DNA of 64,000 nt, from positions 124,001 to 188,000 of the forward strand of contig NZ_PYOM01000003.1 of assembly GCF_003026365.1 (NCBI RefSeq), in the 5' to 3' direction. This DNA comes from Photobacterium angustum. GTDB lineage: Bacteria; Pseudomonadota; Gammaproteobacteria; Enterobacterales; Vibrionaceae. Shown here one piece after another: positions 27,465-36,836 of this stretch. The position numbers were made by a program, and so were the translations under genes. Under the pieces are notes generated by a model. It was not told the DNA's origin. It made no database searches and saw nothing but the letters and a program-made list of their open reading frames with translations. Within the stretch, counting starts at the first letter, position 1. Each line of letters begins with the position of its first letter.

Positions 27465-28421
27465 ATGGAAGATCGTATTTCAGCCTTATACGAACAAAAG
27501 CTAAGATCACAGCTGTCCTCGCTAGAGTCTACTCGCTTACATGTCGTCAAACAGTTATGGATTGCGCTTGCGGTTGGGGGTATTACAGCTGCGATTGCAA
27601 TCCCAACTGCACTTCATTTCAATTCGTTACCTTTTGGCATTATTGCGACTTTCATTGTTGCTATTTTCATGTTGGTTCGGTTTTCAAAACAGAAGCAACA
27701 ATACTGCGTCAGTTATAAACAAAAGGTGATCACCGCCCTGCTGGCTAACATCAACGAAAGTTTTGATTATCAGCCTCTTGGCTCTATTTCCGAACAAGAT
27801 TATAAAGCCAGCCAACTCTTTCCACAGCGTTATGATAGCTTTCGTGGTGAAGATTTTGTCCAAGGTACAATCGGTAAAACGACACTGCGTTTTTCAGAGT
27901 TAGAGACGCAAGTTAAAAAGCAGCGCGTGAATCAAAAAGAAAACCGCGAGGAATGGGAAACCATTTTTCGTGGAATATTATTTATTGCCGACGCCAATAA
28001 GCACTTCAACAGTCAGACGCTCATTTTACCGGCGAAAAACGCAGTTATTAGTGCAATTGGTGATGCCGTATCTCATCTATTTAACCACGAAAATAAACGT
28101 GTAGATCTAGAGAGTCCCCACTTTGAGCAACACTTTTCAGTCTATAGCAGCGATCAAATTGAAGCACGATACTTATTAACGCCTGCGATGATGGAACGAC
28201 TAGTAGATTTTGTTACTAAAGCTAAAAATCGTATCTCGTTATCATTCATTGATAATAATGTTTATATCGCGATGAGTAGTAATAAAAACTACTTTGAGCC
28301 CGCTTTGTTTACATCTTCGGATTCACTGGAATCTGTTCAAGCGATTGCCCAAGACTTACAGTTTGTTATCGATATTGTAAGCGATTTAGATCTCAACACT
28401 CGCATCTGGACGAAGCACTAA
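27465..28421 (+). CDS. DUF3137 domain protein, LemA partner
   Basis: A 318-aa protein with AGGTTT 10 nt before the ATG and 20 bp after lemA. It has an N-terminal cytoplasmic segment (about 25 residues), two membrane helices (residues about 28-50 and 53-68: LWIALAVGGITAAIAI, FGIIATFIVAIFMLV) and a large soluble domain with 'FRGEDFVQGTIGKTTLRFSE', 'EEWETIFRGILFIADANKHF' and 'SDQIEARYLLTPAMMERLVD'. That is the DUF3137 layout, commonly co-encoded with LemA. The two are probably a membrane complex; role unknown. Confidence 0.78.
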   Translation: MEDRISALYEQKLRSQLSSLESTRLHVVKQLWIALAVGGITAAIAIPTALHFNSLPFGIIATFIVAIFMLVRFSKQKQQYCVSYKQKVITALLANINESFDYQPLGSISEQDYKASQLFPQRYDSFRGEDFVQGTIGKTTLRFSELETQVKKQRVNQKENREEWETIFRGILFIADANKHFNSQTLILPAKNAVISAIGDAVSHLFNHENKRVDLESPHFEQHFSVYSSDQIEARYLLTPAMMERLVDFVTKAKNRISLSFIDNNVYIAMSSNKNYFEPALFTSSDSLESVQAIAQDLQFVIDIVSDLDLNTRIWTKH

Positions 28422-28456
28422 TCCGTTTATTAATAAACTATAATGGCACACTACTT

Positions 28457-28798
28457 ATGAATAACCTCATTACTTATATTCTTGCTTTTAACGATGATGA
28501 TCCTACGATTATCGATCGACAAACACAGCAGAAAACGCTTGAAGAAAATGAAACGAACATTCATTACACAGAAGAACGTGTTGCATTTCGCAATGGCACT
28601 GTGATGCTAAAAACCACTGAGTTTGATGAAACACTAGATATACTGGACGATAGTGTATGCCCTGAATGCTGGATCAATTACGAAATTATTACCCAGCCGC
28701 ACAATGGAAGAATAACACCAAAGAAGAAAATCTTTACTAGCCGATGCCAAGAGTCTTTTTGGCTCAAACTTCAAAAGACACGTGCCAACCTAAACTGA
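28457..28798 (+). CDS. Small protein with a CPEC motif, unknown
   Basis: A 113-aa hydrophilic protein, third gene of the lemA run (35 bp after the DUF3137 gene). The ribosome site is weak. A Cys pair (CPECW, residues about 76-80) and a further Cys in SRCQES could bind a metal. Two predicted halves: a charged acidic N-terminus and a basic C-terminus (RITPKKKIF). No family recognised. Probably co-transcribed with LemA/DUF3137. Confidence 0.6.
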   Translation: MNNLITYILAFNDDDPTIIDRQTQQKTLEENETNIHYTEERVAFRNGTVMLKTTEFDETLDILDDSVCPECWINYEIITQPHNGRITPKKKIFTSRCQESFWLKLQKTRANLN

Positions 28799-28934
28799 CA
28801 AACTGAATAATCTGTACTTAAAGCATGCAATAAAACCTTCATGCTTCTGCTGGTGGAAGTTAGTCTTTTACTTAATCATCACATTACTACTTCTAACAAT
28901 ATTAAGTTAACCATGATCCTCTTCCAGCTCAGTG

Positions 28935-29303
28935 TTAACTATGATCACAGCCATTAGGTGGAAACAGCGTAATCTGCAAGGTCTTACCTGATAATGTTAC
29001 TTTTTTGCTATGACACGGTGCTATAGCGTAACGTTTACTTAATACAGAATGCTTATCAACTGCTTCTGTCGATAAAGTCATATGTAAATATTCGCCTGTT
29101 GGCCAACTTGTTTTCTTGAATACAGAGAGTACCGTCTTGATTTTCGTCTGGGGAAAAACTAGCAATTCAGGTTCATTCAACTTTTGGGATAACTGATAAG
29201 TTTTATCACTATTATCAAGTTGATAATCAATCGTATAATTATAAATAGTTTGGGCCATCACCGCTTTACTCAACAATACAATCAACACTAATACGTACTT
29301 CAT
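28935..29303 (-). CDS. Small exported protein of unknown function
   Basis: A 122-aa product started at ATG 29303, where GAGGGG lies 7 nt upstream; a longer start would bury the signal peptide. The signal peptide is MKYVLVLIVLLSKAVMA, then QTIYNYTIDYQLDNSDKTY. The mature part is beta-rich, with two Cys (APCHSKK and PPNGCDHS) that may form a disulphide. It is divergent from the MocR-type regulator at 29400, with only 96 bp between start codons that carry the regulator's putative operator, so it is a likely target of that regulator. Confidence 0.62.
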   Translation of the reverse strand: MKYVLVLIVLLSKAVMAQTIYNYTIDYQLDNSDKTYQLSQKLNEPELLVFPQTKIKTVLSVFKKTSWPTGEYLHMTLSTEAVDKHSVLSKRYAIAPCHSKKVTLSGKTLQITLFPPNGCDHS

Positions 29304-29350
29304 ATTTAACCCCTCTATAAAACTCTCACTATTCTCCCTTGTGAAATAAA

Positions 29351-29390
29351 ACCAATACAGATACAGTTTTAAAGATAAAAACCAATACAG
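29351..29390. promoter_or_regulatory. Direct repeats in a MocR-type divergent promoter
   Basis: ACCAATACAG occurs at 29351-29360 and again at 29381-29390, exactly 30 bp apart, with the partial repeat ATACAG at 29361-29366. Direct repeats spaced by whole helical turns next to the regulator gene are typical operators of MocR/PdxR proteins. They lie just before the regulator's own ATG (29400), suggesting autoregulation and control of the 29303 gene. Confidence 0.6.
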
Positions 29391-29399
29391 GTGTGATTT

Positions 29400-30785
29400 A
29401 TGGCTAAGTATCAGCAACTTGTTAAATCGATAATAGAAGACATTAAAGATAATTCGCTTGTCGCTAATACAAAATTACCGTCATTGCGCCAATTGGCAAA
29501 ACAGCATGAAGTCAGCATTTCAACAGCGGTAAATTGCTACCAAGAGCTTGAATCTCAAGGCTGGATAATTGCTAAACCTAAGCAAGGCTTTTTTGTTCGT
29601 TCGATGGATATGGGAGTCGCTCAACCTGAATTTAAACAGTTTAATAGTTACCCAACTTCTCCACGCCGAAATAAAACGCCTTACAGGGCAAATAATGGCG
29701 TGCTTGGCGTCTCATGTATGCCCATTGATAGTGAGACCATTTCTGAATTAGATCGCTGTTTTATTCGTACTCTGAAGCGTTATAGCTTAAAGATAAATCG
29801 TTATCCTGATCCTATTGGTGAACAAAGATTAAGAAAAGCAATCTCACGCCATTTCTGTGCCAAAGGGTTCCCAATTGAACATAGCCATCTTGTGATCACC
29901 CAAGGCGCTATGTCGGCAATCAATACCGCATTAGAGATCATTGCAAAACCTGGCGATACCATTGCGATTAGCTCACCTTGTTTTAGTGGTTATATGGATC
30001 TTCTGGTTAATTTACAACTGAAGGTTATCGAAATTCCATCAAATCAAAATGGGATAGATTTAAAGCAACTAGAACATCATTTACAACAGGGGAATATACA
30101 AGCAGGACTATTTTCAACCACTTTTATGAATCCTCAAGGAATCACGTTAAGTGTTGAACAAAAACAAAAGCTCGCCAAACTATCAGCTCAGTACAAAACA
30201 CCAATCATTGAAGATGATGTCTATGTTGAACTGTCTCATGATAAAACAATGCCATTACCAACGAAATATTATGACAAAGATGGCTATATTATTTGGTGTG
30301 GTTCCATTTCTAAATCACTGTCTGCCAGTTACCGTTTAGGATGGTGCTTATCTGGACGCTATTTCTCTGAATTTAGTAATTATTATTCAGCAAGTTCGCG
30401 TGGCGTCTCTCAGCAGATCCAAGATGCCATTACCGAGTATTTTAATACTGGGCTATATGATAAATACATCAAACGTCAATGTTCTAACCTATCAAACAAC
30501 ATGTATCAATATCGCCACTATCTTAATCACCACCTCCCCCAGATCATCAAAATGAGCGATCCCAATGGCGGCATGACACTATGGATAGAAATAAAAAATC
30601 ATAATGCAGAAATGTTTTCTCAACTCGTCAATGACCACCAACTAGATATAAGAGAAGGCTCTCTTTTTAGTTCTTTACCTATATATGGCAACTACATCAG
30701 AATTAATATTGGCTACCCAATAGATCAGGCACACGAGCAACTAGATCTTCTTATTAAGTTAATAAAAGCGTCACAACTGGCTTAA
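29400..30785 (+). CDS. MocR-family (GntR wHTH + aminotransferase-like) regulator
   Basis: A 461-aa chimeric regulator. Residues 1-70 form a GntR winged helix (KLPSLRQLAKQHEVSISTAV). Residues about 110-455 form a fold-type-I aminotransferase domain with the PLP lysine at about 305 (GSISKSLSASYRLGW). Other PLP-site elements are ITQGAMSAINTALEI, FMNPQGITL and EDDVYVEL. MocR proteins sense PLP-adduct ligands (amino acids, GABA, vitamin B6 forms) and usually control the adjacent divergent gene. AGGTG precedes the ATG. Its last 15 bp overlap the convergent GNAT gene. Confidence 0.88.
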   Translation: MAKYQQLVKSIIEDIKDNSLVANTKLPSLRQLAKQHEVSISTAVNCYQELESQGWIIAKPKQGFFVRSMDMGVAQPEFKQFNSYPTSPRRNKTPYRANNGVLGVSCMPIDSETISELDRCFIRTLKRYSLKINRYPDPIGEQRLRKAISRHFCAKGFPIEHSHLVITQGAMSAINTALEIIAKPGDTIAISSPCFSGYMDLLVNLQLKVIEIPSNQNGIDLKQLEHHLQQGNIQAGLFSTTFMNPQGITLSVEQKQKLAKLSAQYKTPIIEDDVYVELSHDKTMPLPTKYYDKDGYIIWCGSISKSLSASYRLGWCLSGRYFSEFSNYYSASSRGVSQQIQDAITEYFNTGLYDKYIKRQCSNLSNNMYQYRHYLNHHLPQIIKMSDPNGGMTLWIEIKNHNAEMFSQLVNDHQLDIREGSLFSSLPIYGNYIRINIGYPIDQAHEQLDLLIKLIKASQLA

Positions 30786-31199
30786 CTTACACGCCATTTT
30801 GACACACTCCACATCTGACTTATAAAACGTATCGCCAGATGTGGTAAGCCCTAAACGCTGGTAAAAACCAATGGCACTCGTTCGTGCATCACACCAAAAA
30901 TATTCTACATTAGTCGTTTTTAGATAGGTAAAAATCTCTTGGATCATCACAGTACCAATACCTTTACCTTGATATTCTGTGAGAGTGGCAAACTTACGGA
31001 GTCGAGCTCCATTTTCTTCGATAAAAACCGAAGACACACAGACAAGTTCATTATTAATAAACGCCCCAAAGTGCGTTGCTGTCTCATCCCCTTCCACTTT
31101 ACAAAACGACTCAGGTTTAGACGGCCATAGAACACGATGTCGAACTGTTATTGCCTGCTGCCAGGTGATTGGTTTTATTTCCATTAACGTTAAATCCAT
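30771..31199 (-). CDS. GNAT-family N-acetyltransferase
   Basis: A 142-aa GNAT domain. The acetyl-CoA loop is 'FATLTEYQGKGIGTVMIQEI' (Q-G-K-G-I-G, residues about 71-90), followed by 'FWCDARTSAIGFYQRLGL'. An ARLRKFAT strand precedes it. The start at 31199 has no good ribosome site; ATG 31184 is an alternative. The 3' end overlaps the MocR gene by 15 bp tail to tail, so no terminator can lie between them. Substrate unknown. Confidence 0.8.
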   Translation of the reverse strand: MDLTLMEIKPITWQQAITVRHRVLWPSKPESFCKVEGDETATHFGAFINNELVCVSSVFIEENGARLRKFATLTEYQGKGIGTVMIQEIFTYLKTTNVEYFWCDARTSAIGFYQRLGLTTSGDTFYKSDVECVKMACKLSQL

Positions 31200-31374
31200 A
31201 TAAAAAAGAACCTATAACTTCTAAGCCATAGCTTCTATTAATCCTTAGCATTTAGGAGTCTTCCTTTTAAACGTAAACGTTCCTATATGACGTTTAGTTT
31301 GGTAACCCACATCGTTATAATTACCGAGAAAGATTTCAATACTATGTATAAATTTTAGTTAGCTTGTTAAACAC

Positions 31375-31413
31375 GAAGCCTTATCTAGAGAATCACTCTA
31401 AATAAGGCTTCTG
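31375..31413. terminator. Hairpin downstream of apbE
   Basis: GAAGCCTTAT and ATAAGGCTTC pair with an inner TAGAG/CTCTA stem. No strong T-run on either strand. It lies about 50 bp past the apbE stop codon and is its probable terminator. Confidence 0.5.
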
Positions 31414-31461
31414 CTTAAATCAGAAATTTTAAAATAGTGTCGTGATTTTTAAACTAACACT

Positions 31462-32532
31462 TTATTTATGCTGGCTTAATGTGATGTTTGTATCTTGAAT
31501 CAACGCATTACTTTTTGAGTTCTTAAATGCATCATCAACATCTTGAATATAGTAAACCGGTAATGATTCTTCATTTGCTACCGCTTTCCCTTCATCAGGA
31601 CCTAAACACAGCATGGTTGTTGCCCACGCATCACCTTGAATAGGATCATTACCAAACACGGATGCTGAAACAAGATCATGGGTGATCGGTGCACCTGTTC
31701 TTGCATCAAGAATATGTGAGTAATCTTTTTTGCCATCCTTAAAGTTATGGTGATACGTACCTGAAGTATTAAGTGATACGCCATTCTCATCATTAATCGT
31801 CACGATTTGATAAGGATGAATACCGTCTTTTAGCGCTACAGGCTGCTCAATCGCCACACGCCACTTCTCACCCATTGGCTTATGACCTTTAATCTTCATA
31901 TCGCCACCGAACTCAACCAAGTAGTTCTCAACACCATCCGACTCTAAAATTTGGCTTAAACGGCTAATCGCATAACCTTCACCCATTGAAGATAAATCAA
32001 CCTGCAACTGGGGAATGGTTTTTCTAATACGAAGGTGTTCAGGATCTATTTCAATTTTATCAATACCAATGTCAGCACGTACCTTTGCAATCTCGGCGGC
32101 TGTTGGCACATTTAATTTATCGCTTTGGAATCCCCAAAGTTTATATAGCGGCTGAATAGTTGGATCATAACAACCATGACTTTCTTTATTGATCGCCTTT
32201 GCTAAAGACAACATATAAATAAAATCTTTCGAGGCAGGTTGCCACTCCGTTGAAGTGCTCTTATTAAACTTAGAAATATACGAATCACCGCGATACGTAG
32301 AATATTCTTTATCAATCGCGTCTAATGCTTTATCAAACTGGGCTTTTACCTTCGTCGATGAAACATCATCTTTAGACCAATAACTCACATGGTAGCTAGT
32401 GCCTTCTGCATAGCCTGCGATTTTTTCTAACTTTGGAGGCTCACTACAACCCGACAACATCATAGTTGCAGACAGTGTAAATAACGCAGCGCAGCTTCGC
32501 TTCAGGAAAACATTCGACGTTTTCGTAAACAT
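31462..32532 (-). CDS. apbE: FAD:protein FMN transferase ApbE, lipoprotein
   Basis: A 356-aa lipoprotein (lipobox LSGC, Cys29). The ApbE fold is recognised by 'GTSYHVSYW' (about 44-52), 'DPTIQPLYKLWGF', 'VDLSSMGEGYAISRLSQIL', 'YLVEFGGDMKIKG' and the metal/FAD-site block 'GDAWATTMLCLGPDEG'. ApbE transfers FMN from FAD to Thr of periplasmic proteins such as NqrB/NqrC and RnfG. No nqr, rnf or urocanate-reductase target lies in the window; vibrios carry nqr elsewhere with its own apbE, so this may be a second copy with a different target. AAGG lies upstream of the ATG. Confidence 0.9.
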   Translation of the reverse strand: MFTKTSNVFLKRSCAALFTLSATMMLSGCSEPPKLEKIAGYAEGTSYHVSYWSKDDVSSTKVKAQFDKALDAIDKEYSTYRGDSYISKFNKSTSTEWQPASKDFIYMLSLAKAINKESHGCYDPTIQPLYKLWGFQSDKLNVPTAAEIAKVRADIGIDKIEIDPEHLRIRKTIPQLQVDLSSMGEGYAISRLSQILESDGVENYLVEFGGDMKIKGHKPMGEKWRVAIEQPVALKDGIHPYQIVTINDENGVSLNTSGTYHHNFKDGKKDYSHILDARTGAPITHDLVSASVFGNDPIQGDAWATTMLCLGPDEGKAVANEESLPVYYIQDVDDAFKNSKSNALIQDTNITLSQHK

Positions 32533-32708
32533 ACAAAAACCTTATTGATACATTAATGTATGTAAAGTTTACCAACAGTTACCAAACACTACTAGACAAA
32601 GGCAAAACACCGCATCTAACGTAACCAGCTAACAATGAATGAAGGCTTTGCCAAATCACTGGTTAAATGTACACTAGTTAGGTTTTCAGTTACGCCAGAA
32701 TAGTTTCT

Positions 32709-34454
32709 ATGTATACCCTTCGTCCTTATCAGCAAGACAGTGTTAACGCGACTATCCACTATTTTCGTAAACACAACACCCCAGCAGTATTAGCCCTACC
32801 AACAGGCGCAGGTAAAAGCCTTGTCGTCGCAGAGCTTGCACGTATTGCTCGTGGGCGCGTTCTCGTGTTAACCCACGTTAAAGAGTTGGTAGAGCAAAAC
32901 CATGCCAAATATGAAAGTTACGGCTTAAAAGCCTCTATTTTTTCTGCTGGATTAGGGCGAAAAGAAACCGACCAACAAGTGGTGTTCGCTTCTGTGCAAT
33001 CAATGGCAAATAGCTTAGATAAATTCAAAGAACAATTTTCATTATTGGTCATTGATGAATGCCACCGTGTACCTGACGATGAAAACAGTGCTTATCGCAA
33101 AGTTATCAAGCACGTTCAAGACGTAAACCCAAACATTAAAATTCTTGGTTTAACTGCGACACCTTATCGCTTAGGCATGGGCTGGATTTACAAATACCAT
33201 ACCCGAGGTCAGGTTCGTACTGAACAAGATCGCTTCTTCCGCGACTGTATTTTTGAATTACCGATCCGCTATCTATTAGACGAAGGCTTTTTAACCGAGC
33301 CCAAAATCATGGATATGGCAGTGATTGGTTATGATTTCTCATCTATTACCCCTTCATCGACAGGCCACTACAAAGAAGCCGATTTAGATAGCGTGATTGG
33401 AAAATCAGAACGTGCAACACCAATGATAATTGAACAAGTGATTGATTACGCTAAAGATCGTAAAGGTGTGATGGTATTCGCCTCAACAGTCAATCACGCC
33501 CAAGAAATCATGGGCTATTTATCAGGTGAAAATGCCGCGTTGGTTATTGGTGATACCCCTCTTGATGAACGCGATCGCATCATCAATGATTTTAAAGCGC
33601 AAAAGATTAAATACTTAGTTAACGTTTCGGTATTAACGACTGGCTTTGATGCGCCGCATGTTGATTTAATTGCTATTCTTCGCCCAACTGAATCTATCAG
33701 CTTATATCAACAAATTGTTGGTCGAGGATTACGTTTAGCTGATGGTAAAAAAGACTGTTTAGTTCTTGAATATGCTGGTAACTGTTACGATTTATACCAA
33801 CCTGAAGTGGGTGATCCAAAACCCAACTCAGACAGTGAAGTCGTGATGGTACCTTGCCCTGCTTGTGGTTTTAAAAACAGTTTCTGGGGCAAACTCGATC
33901 CCGCAGGCTTCTTAGTTGAGCACTATGGACGTCGTTGCCAAGGCTATTTTGAAGATGATGAAACAGGCGAACGTGAAGAATGTGGTTATCGTTTCCGCGC
34001 CAAATACTGCGAAGAATGTGGCGCTGATAACGATATCGCCGCAAGACGCTGCCACCTTTGTGATGCGGTCATGGTTGATCCTGATAAAAAACTGCGTGAG
34101 GCGTTAAAACTGAAAGATGCCATGATCATGAAATGTAATGACATGCGCTTAGAGCCAGGCAAAAATAAATTCGATAAACCACAGTTAAAAGTGGTTTATA
34201 TCGGCGATGAGGGTAATGAAATTAACGAAGTATGGACGCTTTCTAATAAAACCCAAAAACACGAGTTTCTTAAGCGTTTTATCAATCCTCATTTAGTGGA
34301 TCGTCACCGCCCATTTACCGATACTGCACCAACAAAAGTTGCCAATAACGAGCACCGTTTACGTCCACCTGAAATTGTAATCGCCCGTAAAAATGGTCGA
34401 TTTTGGGCTATTCGAGACAAGTTGTTCGATTTAGATCAATATCAAAAAGACTAA
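32709..34454 (+). CDS. radD: DNA repair helicase-like ATPase RadD (YejH)
   Basis: A 581-aa superfamily-2 ATPase, close in length to E. coli RadD (586). Walker A PTGAGKS is at 31-37 and the DEAH-type motif DECH at 116-119, with LGLTATPYR as motif III region and QQIVGRGLRLADGK as motif VI. The C-terminal part has Cys-rich zinc-binding segments (PCPACGFKNSF, CEECGADNDIAARRCHLC). RadD acts with RecA and SSB in recombination repair. In E. coli it is next to rsuA; here it is separated from rsuA by about 9 kb of other genes. Confidence 0.93.
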   Translation: MYTLRPYQQDSVNATIHYFRKHNTPAVLALPTGAGKSLVVAELARIARGRVLVLTHVKELVEQNHAKYESYGLKASIFSAGLGRKETDQQVVFASVQSMANSLDKFKEQFSLLVIDECHRVPDDENSAYRKVIKHVQDVNPNIKILGLTATPYRLGMGWIYKYHTRGQVRTEQDRFFRDCIFELPIRYLLDEGFLTEPKIMDMAVIGYDFSSITPSSTGHYKEADLDSVIGKSERATPMIIEQVIDYAKDRKGVMVFASTVNHAQEIMGYLSGENAALVIGDTPLDERDRIINDFKAQKIKYLVNVSVLTTGFDAPHVDLIAILRPTESISLYQQIVGRGLRLADGKKDCLVLEYAGNCYDLYQPEVGDPKPNSDSEVVMVPCPACGFKNSFWGKLDPAGFLVEHYGRRCQGYFEDDETGEREECGYRFRAKYCEECGADNDIAARRCHLCDAVMVDPDKKLREALKLKDAMIMKCNDMRLEPGKNKFDKPQLKVVYIGDEGNEINEVWTLSNKTQKHEFLKRFINPHLVDRHRPFTDTAPTKVANNEHRLRPPEIVIARKNGRFWAIRDKLFDLDQYQKD

Positions 34455-34564
34455 AGTCGTTAAGTTAAATTTAGTTTGTAACGGCATTGCCTATTGCCTA
34501 TAGGTAATGCCAATTTCACAAAAACAGAAACGTGGCTGGGTTTATCCCTGCAAATTTGGCTCAT

Positions 34565-35494
34565 TTAACTTTTTTGACCAGAAGCCTTACTATCTAAGGC
34601 TTGAAGGATCAAACATATACCAATTGAAACAACTCCAATCCAACCTGAGATAGACACCTTCTCACCAACAATGACAACAGCCAATACTGCTGCAACCACT
34701 GGCTCGAATAGAGTAAGTAGACAAGCATTACTAACATCAACATACCTTAACCCATAACCGTAGATAAGATAGCCTAAACACATTGGAATGATCGCCATAT
34801 AGATCAACACAGAAGTATTATTGAAGTTGTTGAAAAGGTTCTCACCTGTGAACAATAAACTCGGCAACAACAATAGAGCGCCTCCCCCAAAAATGCTACC
34901 TAACGCCGCTTGCGATTTAATACCACTATCAATCATTCGCTTAGCTATCCATGAATAAATGGCATAACTTAAACCAGCAACTAAACCTAATACGATGCCA
35001 AATAAATAGGATATATTATTAAATTCTACTGTCCCGCCCGACTTAGCCGCTACCAACATTATGATCCCCCCCAAACCAAAAACGAAACTGACATACCATT
35101 GAATTGAAAACCTTTTAACCTTGCTAAAAAGACACTCAAGAAAAACGGTAAAAAAAGGAGCACTCGCAATCGATATCACTGTCCCAACAGTAACTCCCGA
35201 CAACTTCATTGAGGTATAAAAAGCTAACGGATATACCGATAAAGCAAGACAACTTACCGCTAACAATAACTTGAGCGCCATGATCTGTTTGAAATGATGC
35301 ATGATACTTCGCCAAGACAAAGCAGCTTGAATAACACCACTTGCGCCTGTTGCAAAGGCACCAATCGCCAATGGACTAAGTTGATCTGCAAAGCTGGCAG
35401 CAGTACCTGTTGTGCCCCACAATAAAGAGGCAAATAATATGGCTAACACTCCAAATTTGTATTGGCTTGTTGTTTGAATCACTAAAGAAGACAT
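34565..35494 (-). CDS. EamA/DMT-family transporter
   Basis: A 309-aa protein with ten predicted helices made of two EamA repeats (LFASLLWGTTGTAASF near residue 17; GLVAGLSYAIYSWIAKRMI near 166). Typical late motif: 'LTLFEPVVAAVLAVVIVGEK'. Drug/metabolite transporters of this group export amino acids, nucleobases or drugs. The AraC gene lies just upstream on the same strand (97 bp between stop and start codons), so it is probably its regulator. Substrate unknown. Confidence 0.85.
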   Translation of the reverse strand: MSSLVIQTTSQYKFGVLAILFASLLWGTTGTAASFADQLSPLAIGAFATGASGVIQAALSWRSIMHHFKQIMALKLLLAVSCLALSVYPLAFYTSMKLSGVTVGTVISIASAPFFTVFLECLFSKVKRFSIQWYVSFVFGLGGIIMLVAAKSGGTVEFNNISYLFGIVLGLVAGLSYAIYSWIAKRMIDSGIKSQAALGSIFGGGALLLLPSLLFTGENLFNNFNNTSVLIYMAIIPMCLGYLIYGYGLRYVDVSNACLLTLFEPVVAAVLAVVIVGEKVSISGWIGVVSIGICLILQALDSKASGQKS

Positions 35495-35591
35495 GATTTT
35501 TTCTCTACAATGATATTGAATAGAGAAAAGAATACGGAGATTGACGAAAAGATACCTTGCAGAAAAGACGTAAAAAACGTCTATATAGACG

Positions 35592-36314
35592 CTATTGTCG
35601 AGCTAACTCACGTGGAGACAAACCAAAATGAATTGAAAAACGGCGACTAAACGCAGATGAATCGGTATAACCGACTCGCTCAGCTATCAATTGAACGGGT
35701 AAATCAGTGTGCGTAAGTAACGCCTTCGCTTTCTCCATTCGTTGAACTTTAATGTACTGTAATGTGCTGACACCAACATTCTGTTTAAATAGTTTTTTAA
35801 ACTGAGTCGGACTTAAACAGGCAATCTTCGCTAATTCATTAATCGACAAATTTTCACCTATGTTTTCAATAATATGGCTTTGTACGTCTCGAACTCTGGG
35901 ATCAACAGGTTTAGCATGGGTCTGCTGTTCTAAAAGTATTGAGAAGACATTCATCATCGAGCTTTCTAATCCATTATCAACTTGGTGTTGTAACTGTTTT
36001 TCAACGAAATGGAGATAGCTTAACAGTGGTGGTGTGACTGAAAATACAACCAAGCCCCCGCTAATAAAATGCTCTGGTAAAATATCCAAATCTGCCACAA
36101 TAAAACGCGCCATTTCATCAGCTTTAAAGCTATGCTGGATACCTGCAGGAATCACAACGCATTCACCCACTGTCACCTTACCGGCAAAGTTTGGCATCTC
36201 AATCGCGATATTACCGTGAATAGGCAATACCAATTGATGGTAACTCTCATGCGAGTGCGTCTCTAGTTGCTTAGTATAAGCACGAATACTAAGGCTGTTT
36301 TTCGTATCAGGCAT
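35592..36314 (-). CDS. AraC-family regulator upstream of an EamA exporter
   Basis: A 240-aa protein from ATG 36314; an in-frame GTG at 36326 would add MCLF, and neither start has a good ribosome site. N-terminal cupin: 'THSHESYHQLVLPIHGNIAI' and 'CVVIPAGIQHSFK'. C-terminal HTH pair: 'INELAKIACLSPTQFKKLFK' and 'VQLIAERVGYTDSSAFSRRF', ending in the usual GLSPRELA. It is the fourth case in this window of a cupin-AraC protein beside an exporter gene. Confidence 0.84.
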   Translation of the reverse strand: MPDTKNSLSIRAYTKQLETHSHESYHQLVLPIHGNIAIEMPNFAGKVTVGECVVIPAGIQHSFKADEMARFIVADLDILPEHFISGGLVVFSVTPPLLSYLHFVEKQLQHQVDNGLESSMMNVFSILLEQQTHAKPVDPRVRDVQSHIIENIGENLSINELAKIACLSPTQFKKLFKQNVGVSTLQYIKVQRMEKAKALLTHTDLPVQLIAERVGYTDSSAFSRRFSIHFGLSPRELARQ

Positions 36315-36725
36315 AAATAAACACACGTAATTTCATACAGGTATGCCGAGTATAACCAGTCAAAGACACAACGCAAAGCGGTGAGGCTATTCGCTTTAAC
36401 CGTCAATCACGGCCAAAAATCGTAGCCTATCTTGCTGCCACAATAATGATACAAACATTGAAAGAGCCATGATCATGAAAGTTCTTCGAGATAGAAAATG
36501 AACGGATATTTTGAAAGCTCTAGAAGTTAGTCATTAGTGAGTTAACTACTAACTCATTGTTGGACATAAATGAGTTAGATTCTTTGCTCTATTTGGGCGA
36601 TTCGTATTAGAAAACATATGGAAAATCTATTTTAACTCTTGGTTTATCGAAAAAACCGTCGTCACTGATTTCATTAGCTACGATCCCTCTAGAATTTCAT
36701 TTTTCGGACATTTTATATTTAGCTA

Positions 36726-36786
36726 TCGAGCAACATATTGCCCAAATCGAGCAATAAGTTGCCCGGACGGGCAAGATCTTGCTCGA
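36726..36786. promoter_or_regulatory. Three enhancer-like 18-bp sites upstream of hcp
   Basis: The motif TCGAGCAAnnnnTTGCCC is present three times: 36726-36743 and 36747-36764 in direct orientation, and 36769-36786 inverted. Start-to-start spacing is 21 and 22 bp, about two helical turns, so all lie on one face of the DNA. They sit 50-110 bp upstream of a sigma-54 promoter, the usual place for a bacterial enhancer-binding protein. VasH, the T6SS sigma-54 activator of V. cholerae, is the natural candidate; that link is inference. Confidence 0.75.
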
Positions 36787-36836
36787 TATTTAGTGGCATA
36801 AAAAAGCAAAGTTACTACTTTTCAGTAACTTAAATA

